Positions 44,360 through 53,658 are shown, counted from the first letter of the stretch. The stretch: DNA of 64,000 nucleotides from Peptoniphilus lacydonensis (GCF_900106515.1 NZ_FNWF01000002.1:306836-370835), one strand, 5' to 3'. Program-made: numbers and translations. Notes: a model not told the origin generated them from the sequence alone.

Positions 44360-44944
44360 TTATTCATTCTTTAGAACTTCATTATAAACTTTTATGGCAT
44401 CATTAGAACCTGCTAAAGCTCCTTTAGATGAAATTGTTGCTGATGTAAGCCACATAACTTCATCTTCTGCTTTTGGATCTTTTGATAATTTTAGAGGACC
44501 TGCTGCAGATTTCCCTTCGTAAGAAGGATAATATTCGTCAGTTGTTATTCTGCTACCAAATCCACTTGTTTCTCCATTAGATATATTTCTAAATCCAGCA
44601 ATTTTATCGCCATCAAGTAAGAATCCAAGAGCATTTGTCATCGCTCCGCCATATCCATTTGATTTTACATTTACACCATAACCAACTACATTGCCATCTT
44701 TTTTGGCAACAAATATTTTTTCAATATTTGGATAATTTTCTTTTATATCTTTTAATTTAGCTTCATCATATTCTTCAAAGCTATCTGCATTATCACCAAA
44801 AATAACTTCATAGGATGCAAGCGTGTTCTTTAGTTCGGCTTCTGCAATTACTGGAGCAGTAAAACTATTTACAACTGCCAAAAGTCCTGCAGATATAGCA
44901 CAGAAAACTAATAGTATAATCCCAAATTTTACTGGTTCTTTCAT
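44360..44944 (-). CDS. rnfG: Rnf complex subunit RnfG (covalent FMN)
   Basis: 194-aa subunit with one N-terminal helix (about 6-28) and an extracytoplasmic FMN-binding domain. The flavinylation motif near the end is WLTSATISSKGAL, with the threonine of S-A-T as the expected FMN attachment site. NGYGGAMTNALGFLLDGDKI is the other FMN-domain landmark. It follows rnfD with no spacer. The flavin transferase ApbE needed for this modification is not in the window. Confidence 0.94.
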   Translation of the reverse strand: MKEPVKFGIILLVFCAISAGLLAVVNSFTAPVIAEAELKNTLASYEVIFGDNADSFEEYDEAKLKDIKENYPNIEKIFVAKKDGNVVGYGVNVKSNGYGGAMTNALGFLLDGDKIAGFRNISNGETSGFGSRITTDEYYPSYEGKSAAGPLKLSKDPKAEDEVMWLTSATISSKGALAGSNDAIKVYNEVLKNE

Positions 44945-45928
44945 TTACTTCGCCTCCCCGTATGCACTTGTAACTGTAAGTTTATCAATTAACGGTGTTG
45001 CAAGATTCATAAGACATATTGCATAGGAAACTCCTTCTGGAAGTGATGCTTTTACTCTTATAAGAGCAGTAAGAAGCCCACATCCAATTGCAAAAATAAG
45101 TCTTCCTTTTTTATTGATAGGATTTGTTGTATAATCTGTTGCCATAAAAATAGCACCAAGAAGTAATCCACCTGCTAAAAGTTCATAAGGAACAAGGTTT
45201 GCAGGAATACCAAATATTATTAAAAAAACAGCTGTTGTAGCTACATATATTACAGGTATTTCCCAAGAAATAACTTTTCTAATTACTAAGTATACAAATC
45301 CAATTAAAAGTGCAATTGCAGAAGTTTCTCCAATTACTCCTCCAATATTTCCCATAAACATATCTTTCAATGCAGGAAGATTAGTCAAATCTCCACTAGA
45401 AATAATTTGAAGAGGTGTAGCAGATGAAACTGCATCTACACTACCTTTTAAAACGTCAGGTGAAACATAATCAGTGATTTGTTTTGGCCAAGAGGCCATT
45501 AACACAAGTCTTGCAGCAAGTGCTGGATTCATAAAGTTAAATCCTATACCACCAAAACACTCTTTAACAATTAATATCGCAAAAACTGATCCGAAAGCAG
45601 CCATCCAAAGTGGAAAAGATTGTGGCATATTTAGTGCAATTAAAATTCCAGTTACAACTGAAGATAAATCTTTTACTTGAATAGTCTTTTTTAGTGCCTT
45701 TTGCGTAATATATTCAGTTAAAACAGAAGATATTACACAAGTTGCAATAAGTGCAATAGATCTCATTCCAAAAAAATACACCGAAGCTATCATTGCAGGA
45801 ATAAGTGCAATAATTACATCAAGCATAATCTTTTTTACAGAATCATTTGATCTAATGTGCGGAGCAAGTGAAACAAAACGAGCTTCGTTTTTTGTCATCG
45901 GATCTTTATTTATTTTATTATTTTCCAA
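44945..45928 (-). CDS. rnfD: Rnf complex subunit RnfD (covalent FMN)
   Basis: 327-aa polytopic membrane subunit. It has an N-terminal cytosolic start (SLAPHIRSNDSVKKIMLDV), several helices, and the periplasmic-side flavinylation motif VDAVSSATPLQ at about residues 170-180, with the Thr of S-A-T. GGIGFNFMNPALAARLVLM and ATDYTTNPINKKGR are conserved family segments. It lies 12 bp after rnfC. Confidence 0.95.
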   Translation of the reverse strand: MENNKINKDPMTKNEARFVSLAPHIRSNDSVKKIMLDVIIALIPAMIASVYFFGMRSIALIATCVISSVLTEYITQKALKKTIQVKDLSSVVTGILIALNMPQSFPLWMAAFGSVFAILIVKECFGGIGFNFMNPALAARLVLMASWPKQITDYVSPDVLKGSVDAVSSATPLQIISSGDLTNLPALKDMFMGNIGGVIGETSAIALLIGFVYLVIRKVISWEIPVIYVATTAVFLIIFGIPANLVPYELLAGGLLLGAIFMATDYTTNPINKKGRLIFAIGCGLLTALIRVKASLPEGVSYAICLMNLATPLIDKLTVTSAYGEAK

Positions 45929-45940
45929 AATTGATCCCTC

Positions 45941-47275
45941 CTATTTCTTTTGATTAGCTCTAATTTCACGTTTGGCTAATTTTACAGATGCGCTTAGATG
46001 TCTTTTTGCTGGACAAACAAAGGAACATATTCCACATTCCATACATTGATCAGCATGAAGATTCATGCATAAATCTACATTTCCTTTTAAAATTGCATGA
46101 TTAATATCAGTTGGATTAATATTTGCAGGACAATGATCTACACATCTTGAACATCTAATACATGGAGATTCAATTCTTTCAGTAACTTCTTCTTCAGTAA
46201 AAACTAAAATACCAGAAGTTGTTTTTGTAATTGGTGCATCTAAACTAAAGACTGATTTACCAGTCATAGGACCACCACATATAATTTCTTTAAAGTTTTC
46301 TTTTACTCCTCCACAGAAATCTAAAATATCTCCAACAGGAGTTCCAACTTTAACTAAAATATTTTTTGGCTCATTAATACCAGAACCACTAACTGTTATT
46401 ACTCTCTCATAAGAAGGCTTTCCTTCTATAACTGCTTCATAAAACGCAAGAGTTGTACCTACATTAGTAAGAAAAACTCCAACATCATTTGTTACTCCAT
46501 TTTGTGGAACAATTCTTCCAACAACAGCTTCAGAAAGTCTTTTTGAATCACCTTGTGGATATTTAGTTTGACATCCAACAACTTTTAAATGCTTCCAGTT
46601 AGGATTTTTTGCAATTACTTCTTCCATCTTTGCAATTGCATCAGGTTTATTTTCTTCAATTGCCATGTAAGAAGATTCTCTATTATAAAAATGTGAAAAA
46701 ATATCTAAACCTTCTAATATTTCTTCAGTTTTTTCAAGCATAATCCTGTGGTCGCAAGTTAAGAATGGTTCACATTCTGCACCATTTATTATACATTCAT
46801 CAAGAACTGGATCTTCACCTTTTAACTTAGCGTGAAGAGGAAAACCAGCTCCCCCCATTCCGACAATCCCCTTTTCTTTAATAAAAGGAATTAAATCGTC
46901 AATAGGATGATCCTTATAATCTTTAAGATCTTTTAAATCACTTGTGATTTCATCTTTGCCATCGTTTTCAATAACTACACAATCGCAATACCTTCCATCA
47001 GCAGTGTACATTTTTTTAATTTCTTTCACTGTACCTGATACAGATGAATGTATAGCTGCTGATATGTAAGCATCAGAATTTCCCACAATTTGTCCAACTT
47101 TGACAGAATCTCCCTTCGAAACAACAGGTGAGCAAGGTGCTCCAATATGTTGTGACATAGGTATGTAGCAAATCTTAGGACTTGGCATCCTTTCAATTGC
47201 AATTTTCTCAGTCAAAGTTTTGTGCTCGTCCATATGAACTCCACCTACTGAAAAAGTGAGATTTCTTGAACTCAT
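45941..47275 (-). CDS. rnfC: Rnf complex subunit RnfC (NADH-binding)
   Basis: 444-aa peripheral subunit that exchanges electrons with NAD(H). The N-terminal barrel-sandwich part includes HIGAPCSPVVSKGDSV, and then the nucleotide/flavin domain KGIVGMGGAGFPLHAKL (about 135-151) and CIINGAECEPFLTCD. The C-terminal ferredoxin domain has CIRCSRCVDHCP and CMECGICSFVCP (about 370-420). Site GGGGTG precedes the ATG. It is first in the rnf operon, behind a promoter with a Rex-like palindrome. Confidence 0.95.
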   Translation of the reverse strand: MSSRNLTFSVGGVHMDEHKTLTEKIAIERMPSPKICYIPMSQHIGAPCSPVVSKGDSVKVGQIVGNSDAYISAAIHSSVSGTVKEIKKMYTADGRYCDCVVIENDGKDEITSDLKDLKDYKDHPIDDLIPFIKEKGIVGMGGAGFPLHAKLKGEDPVLDECIINGAECEPFLTCDHRIMLEKTEEILEGLDIFSHFYNRESSYMAIEENKPDAIAKMEEVIAKNPNWKHLKVVGCQTKYPQGDSKRLSEAVVGRIVPQNGVTNDVGVFLTNVGTTLAFYEAVIEGKPSYERVITVSGSGINEPKNILVKVGTPVGDILDFCGGVKENFKEIICGGPMTGKSVFSLDAPITKTTSGILVFTEEEVTERIESPCIRCSRCVDHCPANINPTDINHAILKGNVDLCMNLHADQCMECGICSFVCPAKRHLSASVKLAKREIRANQKK

Positions 47276-47318
47276 AAAACTTCACCCCTTATTTGGCCTA
47301 AGCCTATTTTTTTAACCT

Positions 47319-47336
47319 TTGTTATAATTATAACAC
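47319..47336 (-). promoter_or_regulatory. rnf promoter -10 with Rex-like palindrome
   Basis: TTGTTATAATTATAACAC contains the perfect palindrome GTTATAATTATAAC (47321-47334). It matches the outer halves of the clostridial Rex operator form (TTGTTA ... TAACAA) except for the last base. The minus-strand -10 TATAAT (complement of 47327-47332) sits inside it. A clear -35 was not found (TATACT lies 17 bp upstream). It is 44 bp upstream of the rnfC ATG. Confidence 0.5.
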
Positions 47337-47545
47337 TAAATTTAATTAAAGTATATGATTCTACTTAAAAATTTGACAGGAGGAAATCTTTCCCAATCTC
47401 TATTTTGTATAAACTTTTAACAAAATTATTTTCCATAAATTTTTAAATTAAGACTTATTATTTTAAATTTCATGATTAATCTATAAAAATTATTCATTTA
47501 GAAAATTTCCATAAATTATAGATTATAAATTTTAATTTTACATAA
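47337..47545. other. AT-rich gap between rnf promoter and nup terminator
   Basis: About 210 bp with no ORF or RNA gene recognised. Together with the promoter and terminator it forms the 316-bp space between rnfC and the nucleoside transporter. Confidence 0.5.
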
Positions 47546-47577
47546 TAAAAAAATCTCACGCCTTTACGTAAGATTTC
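47546..47577 (-). terminator. terminator of nucleoside ABC transporter operon
   Basis: On the minus strand, AAATCTTACG/CGTGAGATTT (47567-47576 with 47551-47560; one G-U pair) is followed by TTTTTATT. Confidence 0.85.
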
Positions 47578-47591
47578 TTATTGTTTTCATT

Positions 47592-48551
47592 TTATTTATT
47601 TCTTTCATAAGGAATTCCATCAGATGATGGAGCTCTTGATCCTTTAACAAATAATATCAATACCACAAGGGTGATAACATAAGGTATCATTGAAAGCAAA
47701 TTTGTGTCAATATTTATTCCTCTTGAACCAAGAAAAACTGAAAGTCCCTGTGCAAATCCAAAAAGTAAACAAGCAAGCATAGCTCCTTGTGGTTTCCATC
47801 CTCCAAAAATTACTGCAGCAAGGGCAATAAATCCCTGTCCTGAAATTAATGTTTCTCTGTAATTTGAAACTACTGCAAGGGACATTGACGCTCCTCCAAG
47901 ACCTGCGAAAAAACCTGATGCTAAAACACAAATATATTTTATTTTATAAGCATCTACTCCTAGAGTTTCTGCTGCCTTTGGATATTCTCCAACTGCTCTT
48001 ATTCTAAGTCCAAACTTTGTTTTATATAAAACAAAATAAACTATTAATACAAGAATAAAAGCTAAATAAACTGATGCATACTGTGAAAAAACAATATCTA
48101 AAAATCTTGCAAATCCGCTGGAACTACCTGATCCTTTAAATATTTTCCCAAATAAAATTGGAAGCTTATTTTCGTAAGGAATTGATTTGGACATAGCCGC
48201 TCCATCAAAAAATAATCTGCAAAGAAAGATTGAAAGTCCTGGTCCAATTAAATTTATTGCAATACCACTTACCACATGGTCAGCTGCAAAATTTATTGTT
48301 GCAACTGCATGAAGAAGTGCAATTAACATTCCTCCAAGTCCACCACATACAAACGCAATCCAAGGATTTCCAACATAGTAACCAACAATAGAACCTACTA
48401 CTGCACCTATGGCCATCATACCTTCAAGTCCAATATTTACAACTCCTGCATTTTCAGATAAAATTCCTCCAAGTGCTGTGTATATTAGAGGCGCTGAATA
48501 TAAAAGTGTAATAGATAAAATACTTGCTAAACTTAAAAGTGAACTATTCAT
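47592..48551 (-). CDS. nucleoside ABC transporter permease (NupQ/BmpD type)
   Basis: 319-aa membrane permease of the branched-chain/ribose-type ABC family. It has APLIYTALGGILSENAGVVNIGLEGMM near the start, RAVGEYPKAAETLGVDAYKIKY (cytosolic coupling helix) and ALAAVIFGGWKPQGAM. It overlaps the other permease by 8 bp. In characterised BMP systems (NupNOPQ, BmpABCD) these permeases import nucleosides; the exact substrate here is inferred. Confidence 0.9.
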   Translation of the reverse strand: MNSSLLSLASILSITLLYSAPLIYTALGGILSENAGVVNIGLEGMMAIGAVVGSIVGYYVGNPWIAFVCGGLGGMLIALLHAVATINFAADHVVSGIAINLIGPGLSIFLCRLFFDGAAMSKSIPYENKLPILFGKIFKGSGSSSGFARFLDIVFSQYASVYLAFILVLIVYFVLYKTKFGLRIRAVGEYPKAAETLGVDAYKIKYICVLASGFFAGLGGASMSLAVVSNYRETLISGQGFIALAAVIFGGWKPQGAMLACLLFGFAQGLSVFLGSRGINIDTNLLSMIPYVITLVVLILFVKGSRAPSSDGIPYERNK

Positions 48552-49671
48552 TTGCTCCTCCTTTTCTTATTTTATCTGAATCTTTATTTGACCACTTTTT
48601 AAAGAAAAATCTAATCATATCCAAAAGTTTTGGCATAGCTATAAATAAAATCATTATTCCAACAATTATGTTTACTATTTCTGAATAAGTTCCAATTGTA
48701 GTAAGCTTTCCTCCACCATAAGTTAATCCTGCATAGAGAATTGCTGCTGGAATGGTTCCCAAGGGATTATTTCCTGCTATTAGTGCAACTGCCATTCCAT
48801 CAAACCCATATCCTTCTTGTGCTGCCATCATTCCTATATTTCCAGATACTCCAAGAACTGTAATTGCCCCTGCAAGCCCTGATAATATTCCTGCTATTCC
48901 CATAGATTTTACAATAGATTTATTTATATTTATTCCCCCATATTCTGCAGCTTTTTCATTAAAACCAACTGCTCGGAGTTCATAGCCTAAAGTAGTTTTC
49001 TTTAATATATACCAAATTACAATTGCAGCTATAATTGCTATTATTATTCCAAAATTTACAGGTGGATTTAAAATATCTCTCAAAAATTTATTTTGTGCTA
49101 AATAAGCCCTTCCACTTTTGCTTGTTTTCCACGCTCCTGCAATTTTTATGCTGGCACTTTCTTTTATTGAATAAGAGTTATCTGATTCGATATTTCTAAT
49201 TAGCGGAAAGCTTAACAAATAGTTGCTAAAATAAAAGGCTATCCAATTCATCATTATAGACGAAATAACTTCATTTACATCAAACTTTGCTTTCAAAATC
49301 CCAACAAGTGCTCCCCAAATATATCCACATAAAGCTCCTGCAAGAAGTGCAACTATTCCATGTATAACTGGTGGCAAATCTAAAAGTAAACCTACAACCA
49401 ATGCTCCAATAGAACCTACAATATATTGCCCCTCTGCTCCTATATTAAAAAGTCCTGTATTAAATGCAAAAGCTACGGAAAGACCTGTTAAAATAAGTGG
49501 TACTGATTTAACAATAGTCCATGAGATATATTTAGGCTTTCCAAAAGCCCCAACAAAAATAACTTTGTATGCTTCCATTGGACTTGTTCCACTTATTAAA
49601 AGTATTATAGAGCCAATTATTATCCCCAAAATAATGGCAAGCATTGTATATAAAAATCTATTTCTCTTCAT
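48544..49671 (-). CDS. nucleoside ABC transporter permease (NupP/BmpC type)
   Basis: 375-aa permease with about eight helices. Landmarks are LTGLSVAFAFNTGLFNIGAEGQY (about 60-82), MMNWIAFYFSNYL, LRAVGFNEKAAEYGGININK (coupling helix, about 233-252) and YGFDGMAVALIAGNNPLGTI. It overlaps the ATPase gene upstream by 14 bp and the second permease downstream by 8 bp. Confidence 0.9.
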   Translation of the reverse strand: MKRNRFLYTMLAIILGIIIGSIILLISGTSPMEAYKVIFVGAFGKPKYISWTIVKSVPLILTGLSVAFAFNTGLFNIGAEGQYIVGSIGALVVGLLLDLPPVIHGIVALLAGALCGYIWGALVGILKAKFDVNEVISSIMMNWIAFYFSNYLLSFPLIRNIESDNSYSIKESASIKIAGAWKTSKSGRAYLAQNKFLRDILNPPVNFGIIIAIIAAIVIWYILKKTTLGYELRAVGFNEKAAEYGGININKSIVKSMGIAGILSGLAGAITVLGVSGNIGMMAAQEGYGFDGMAVALIAGNNPLGTIPAAILYAGLTYGGGKLTTIGTYSEIVNIIVGIMILFIAMPKLLDMIRFFFKKWSNKDSDKIRKGGANE

Positions 49672-51190
49672 TTTTACCTCCTGCCATATAAAGCCCTATC
49701 TCTTTTTCATTAGTTTTATCTGCATCAAATGTCTTTAAAATCTTTCCGTTGTAAATAACAGAAATTCTATCAGAAAGTGCCATAATCTCATCAAGCTCAA
49801 AGGAAATTAAAAGAACTGCCTTTCCTCTATCTCTTTGATTTATTAAAAAATTCCTAATATATTCAATTGCTCCAACATCAAGACCTCTTGTAGGTTGTGC
49901 CGCAATCAAAAGATCTGGATCTCCAGAAATTTCTCTTGCCAAAATTACTTTTTGTTGATTTCCACCAGATAATTCTCCTGCAAATTGATTTATATTTCTA
50001 GGTCTAATATCATAATCATCTTCAAGTCTTGTGGCATTTTCTTCTATGTTTTTAAAATTTAAAATTCCTTTTTCAGAAAATTTTTCTTTATAATAATTTT
50101 TTAAAATCATATTTTCAGAAACTGTAAAATCTAAAACTAATCCGCGAAGTTGTCTGTCTTCTGGAATCGAATTTAATCCCTTTTCAATTATTTCTCTTGG
50201 ACTTTTATTTAAAATTTCGTCTCCTTTGAAAATTACAGAACCACTTTCTGCCTTTTTTAACCCAGTGATGATTTCAATAAGTTCAGATTGACCATTTCCA
50301 TCTACACCAGCAATTCCATGAATTTCCCCAGCCTTGACATCTAAATTAAGATCATCTAATTTCTTTACATTCCTAAAATCTTTTGCACATAATTTTTCGA
50401 TTCTTAAAATAGTTTCTCCTGATTTTACGTCCTTTTTGTTGACATCTAAATGGACTGATCTTCCCACCATCATCTCTGCAAGTTCTGATTCAGTAACTTC
50501 TGAAACATTTACCGTATCAATCTTTTTACCACGCCTAATAATTGTGCATCTATTTGCAACTTTTTTTATTTCTTTTAACTTGTGAGTGATAATTATAATT
50601 GATTTTCCTTCTTTGGCAAGATTTTTTATTATTTCCATTAGCTCTGTTATCTCTTGCGGAGTTAAAACTGCAGTAGGTTCATCAAAAATTAAAATATCTG
50701 CTCCTCTATAAAGTACCTTTAAAATTTCAACTTTTTGCTGCGTCCCCACTGAAATATCCTGTATTTTTGCATCTGGATCAATCTTAAAACCATATCTATT
50801 GGAAAGTTCTATAACATCTTCTCTCGCTTTTTTTATGTCTACTTTTACTCCATTCATTGGTTCCATTCCAAGAACAATATTTTCTACAACAGTAAAGGGC
50901 TCTATAAGCATAAAATGTTGGTGAACCATTCCAAGACCTGCTTCTATTGCATCATTTGGGTCTTTAAACTCTTTTTTTTCATTATTTATATAAATATCAC
51001 CTGAAGTTGGAGAACTCATACCATAAAGCATATTCATAAGAGTAGTTTTACCAGCTCCATTTTCTCCAAGAAGGGAGTGAATCTCTCCTTTCTTTATATC
51101 AAGATCAATTCCATCGTTTGCAACAAAATCTCCAAATTTTTTTGTAATACTTTCCATGCAAACGACTAAATCTTTTTTATCAATTTCCAA
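49658..51190 (-). CDS. nucleoside ABC transporter ATP-binding protein (NupO/BmpB type, tandem ATPase)
   Basis: 510-aa protein with two ABC domains fused. The first (about 8-240) has LLGENGAGKTTLMNMLYG, signature SVGTQQKVEILKVLYRG and LIFDEPTAVLTPQE. The second (about 265-500) has AGVDGNGQSELIEIITG, LSGGNQQKVILAREIS and AAQPTRGLDVGAIE. As usual for sugar/nucleoside tandem ATPases, the second Walker A is degenerate (GVDGNGQSE, no K-S/T). Walker B of the second domain has Q instead of DE (AAQPTRG). Separated from the binding-protein gene by a terminator-like hairpin. Confidence 0.92.
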   Translation of the reverse strand: MEIDKKDLVVCMESITKKFGDFVANDGIDLDIKKGEIHSLLGENGAGKTTLMNMLYGMSSPTSGDIYINNEKKEFKDPNDAIEAGLGMVHQHFMLIEPFTVVENIVLGMEPMNGVKVDIKKAREDVIELSNRYGFKIDPDAKIQDISVGTQQKVEILKVLYRGADILIFDEPTAVLTPQEITELMEIIKNLAKEGKSIIIITHKLKEIKKVANRCTIIRRGKKIDTVNVSEVTESELAEMMVGRSVHLDVNKKDVKSGETILRIEKLCAKDFRNVKKLDDLNLDVKAGEIHGIAGVDGNGQSELIEIITGLKKAESGSVIFKGDEILNKSPREIIEKGLNSIPEDRQLRGLVLDFTVSENMILKNYYKEKFSEKGILNFKNIEENATRLEDDYDIRPRNINQFAGELSGGNQQKVILAREISGDPDLLIAAQPTRGLDVGAIEYIRNFLINQRDRGKAVLLISFELDEIMALSDRISVIYNGKILKTFDADKTNEKEIGLYMAGGKNEEK

Positions 51191-51257
51191 GATGAACGCT
51201 CCTTTTCATTATTAAATAAATTATATCAAAGATTTAATAAATTTTGAAATAATTTAA

Positions 51258-51301
51258 AATAAAAAGTCACCTCTTATGAGATGACTCATTGAGATGACTT
51301 T
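51258..51301 (-). terminator. hairpin between BMP lipoprotein and ATPase genes
   Basis: On the minus strand, AAGTCATCTC pairs with GAGGTGACTT (51291-51300 with 51264-51273; one G-U) and is followed by TTTTATTTT. The loop holds a second copy of the upper strand (gagatgact at 51278-51286 and 51291-51299), which can pair with the same partner. Probably partial termination, giving more binding protein than transporter. Confidence 0.75.
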
Positions 51302-51309
51302 AATATTTA

Positions 51310-52407
51310 TTATTTATATTCGTTGTAAGTTTCTTCATTGTAAGGAACTTTAATTTCACCAGAAACTATTTTTTTAGAAATTTCATCCACATTTTTTAAG
51401 ATTTCTGGTGCAACATTTTTATCTGAAGTTGGTGCAATACCTACTGCTCCACTATCAGCAAGACCAAATTCAATAGTCTTTCCACCTTCAAATTTTCCTT
51501 CTTTCATTTCTTCTACTACTTGGTAAACAGCAACATCTCCATTTTTCATTGCAGATGTCAATACATTTTCAGGAGCTCTGTCGCTTTGATCTCTGTCAAC
51601 ACCAATTACCCATTTATCAGCTTCTTTTGCAGCTTCTATTACGCCTTCTCCTGCTCCACCAGCTGCGTGAAATACTACATCAGCACCATTTTGATACATT
51701 GTTGAAGTAATTGATTTGCCCTTTTGTGCATCAGAAAAGTTTCCAACATATTGACTTAAAACTTCTATTTCAGTTCCCTTTTCTTTCGCTGCATAGTCAA
51801 CACCAGCTTTATATCCATATTCAAATCCCCAAATAATATTTCCTTCTTGTCCACCAACAAATCCAACTTTGTTAGTTTCAGTAGTCATTCCAGCAATATA
51901 TCCTACTAAGAAAGATGGCTCTTGTGATCTAAACATTATTCCAAGTAAATTAGATGGTGCTTCTACTTTGTTTCCATCTTTATCGACAGTTACATCAACA
52001 TCAACTATTGCATAATTTGTTTCAGGATACATAGCTGCAGCTTCAGCAATTGCTCCACCCATTTTAAATCCTGCACCAATAATTAAATTCTTTTCTTGAT
52101 CTGCAAAAGTTTCTAGGTTTGGAGTATAATCTTTTGTGTCTTTTGATTCAATGTAATCAGCACTTACTCCCATTTCTTTTTTTGCCTTTTGAAGTCCTTC
52201 CCAAACACCTTGGTTAAAGGATTGGTCATTAACTCCGCCTTCATCAGTTACAAATCCAATATTTAGATCTGTTGTTTTAGCTTCTTCAGTAGTTTCTTTT
52301 TTGGTATCGTTTGTAGCATTATTATCTTTTTTGTTTCCCCCTCCACAAGCAACAAGTGTTATTGAAATTAATAACACTGAAAAAAGTAAAGTAAATTTTT
52401 TCTTCAT
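51310..52407 (-). CDS. BMP-family nucleoside-binding lipoprotein
   Basis: 365-aa extracellular substrate-binding lipoprotein of the BmpA/Med/PnrA family. Signal peptide with lipobox ISITLVACGGG (Cys at residue 21) and a low-complexity linker (about 25-45). The mature start is LNIGFVTDEGGVNDQSFNQG, the conserved substrate-binding strand. VGFVGGQEGNIIWGFEYGYKAG and FHAAGGAGEGVIEAAK follow. PnrA homologues bind purine nucleosides. First gene of the operon, with its own promoter; a hairpin follows. Confidence 0.93.
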   Translation of the reverse strand: MKKKFTLLFSVLLISITLVACGGGNKKDNNATNDTKKETTEEAKTTDLNIGFVTDEGGVNDQSFNQGVWEGLQKAKKEMGVSADYIESKDTKDYTPNLETFADQEKNLIIGAGFKMGGAIAEAAAMYPETNYAIVDVDVTVDKDGNKVEAPSNLLGIMFRSQEPSFLVGYIAGMTTETNKVGFVGGQEGNIIWGFEYGYKAGVDYAAKEKGTEIEVLSQYVGNFSDAQKGKSITSTMYQNGADVVFHAAGGAGEGVIEAAKEADKWVIGVDRDQSDRAPENVLTSAMKNGDVAVYQVVEEMKEGKFEGGKTIEFGLADSGAVGIAPTSDKNVAPEILKNVDEISKKIVSGEIKVPYNEETYNEYK

Positions 52408-52437
52408 AAATAAATCCTCCTATTATTATTTAATTAA

Positions 52438-52466
52438 ATTATATATTATTACAATATTTATTTCAA
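52438..52466 (-). promoter_or_regulatory. promoter of BMP nucleoside transporter operon
   Basis: On the minus strand, TTGAAA (complement of 52461-52466), 17-bp spacer, TATAAT (complement of 52438-52443). It lies 31 bp upstream of the ATG. There is no room for a purine riboswitch downstream of it. Confidence 0.75.
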
Positions 52467-52492
52467 TTAAGTAAATTTTTTTCGTATAAAAG

Positions 52493-52520
52493 TAAAAAAA
52501 ACTCAACAAAATAGTTGAGC
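52493..52520 (-). terminator. terminator after the 52547-53575 gene
   Basis: On the minus strand, CTCAAC/GTTGAG (52514-52519 with 52502-52507), 6-nt loop, followed by an uninterrupted run of eight T. Confidence 0.8.
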
Positions 52521-52546
52521 TTTTCTTAATTAAATTCAATTTTAAA

Positions 52547-53575
52547 TCAACCTACAAAGACTCTAGGTATCATAAATAATACTACTGAAATTACAAAATA
52601 AATTAACAAAAAAGCAATAGATTGTTTCATCTCATTTTTTCCAAAAGTTTTTTCTTCTTCAGATGACATAAATCTAGCTGCAATTGATGCAATACATCCC
52701 AAAATTGGATACATTATTAAAATTCCTAAATTACTAGTTCCCTTGTCTATAAATCTATAAAATGTTGGAATCATTATAAATAAAGCACCTAAATAAATTG
52801 GAAAACTCCCCTTGTCAAACCAAATAAGAGCTATTACACCAAGTGTTAGTATTAAAAATACAACTGTACTCATTGTATTTAAAAGTGAAATTTTATTTAT
52901 TAATTTTTGATTTATAAGTTCTAATTTGTTTATATAATATCCTGAATTTGTATAAGCCTCTTTTACACTGTCAGTAGTTTTTGTGCTTTCAGTCCAATTT
53001 TCTACTTTTGCATTAGTTACAAATACTGAGGCATCTTCAACTTTTTGACCGCCTGAAAAATAAAGTGGATTTGGATCATAATAAATTTGAAATTCATATT
53101 CCCCAACTTTTTCTGAAAGATCCATTTTTACTTCACTTACTGCAGAAAATTCTTTGTTTTCTGTCTTATTATAAAAATCTTTAACTTTTAATTTTAATTT
53201 TTCTTCAAAAAGAGATTTATTTATTTTATCAAAGTCCCCTTTTAATTTTACTTTAGATTTCCTGTAAGTAGCTCCTTCTCTAAAAAAGATTTGTCTCGCG
53301 GGTGTGCCCATTATTCTTGCAGTTGAATCTTCACCTGTGTAATTAAATTTTATATCATATTTTATAAGTTTTTCTCCTCTATCATTTGACACAGATCTTG
53401 CAATTTGAAGATTTTCTACACCATCAGAATCATTAAATATAATTCCATCAAATTCTCTATTTACATTTGAATTTGGCCACAAAAGAGACTTACTAAAAAA
53501 AGCAGTTAGAGAAGCTAAAATAAGTACTACTAAGAAAACTGCAAATATCACAAGCTTTTTTATTCTCTCGTTCAT
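52547..53575 (-). CDS. membrane protein of unknown function
   Basis: 342-aa protein, not recognised. It has one N-terminal helix (about 8-28), then a large extracytoplasmic domain (about 30-230) with predicted beta content and conserved-looking pieces such as GTPARQIFFREGATY and SEKVGEYEFQIYYDPNPLYF. Four helices follow near the C terminus (about 236-256, 262-280, 285-304, 318-340). ATG with GGAGG 6 bp upstream. It follows potD by 83 bp with no terminator seen, so it could be partly transcribed with pot, but has its own terminator. No catalytic motif stands out. The layout suggests an envelope sensor or assembly protein; that is a guess. Confidence 0.6.
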   Translation of the reverse strand: MNERIKKLVIFAVFLVVLILASLTAFFSKSLLWPNSNVNREFDGIIFNDSDGVENLQIARSVSNDRGEKLIKYDIKFNYTGEDSTARIMGTPARQIFFREGATYRKSKVKLKGDFDKINKSLFEEKLKLKVKDFYNKTENKEFSAVSEVKMDLSEKVGEYEFQIYYDPNPLYFSGGQKVEDASVFVTNAKVENWTESTKTTDSVKEAYTNSGYYINKLELINQKLINKISLLNTMSTVVFLILTLGVIALIWFDKGSFPIYLGALFIMIPTFYRFIDKGTSNLGILIMYPILGCIASIAARFMSSEEEKTFGKNEMKQSIAFLLIYFVISVVLFMIPRVFVG

Positions 53576-53658
53576 TTTAAACCTCCATTATGAAAACATT
53601 TCGCTTATACTATATGATATCACATGAAGGTTTTAAAATAAACAAATTTATTAGCATA

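Noticed and set aside
47373..47378. TTGACA on the plus strand in the rnfC-nup gap
   Set aside because: No -10 at a suitable distance and no plus-strand gene downstream before the convergent terminator.
52408..52500. Possible purine riboswitch before the nucleoside transporter
   Set aside because: The promoter -10 is about 31 bp from the start codon, and no aptamer-like stems are visible.
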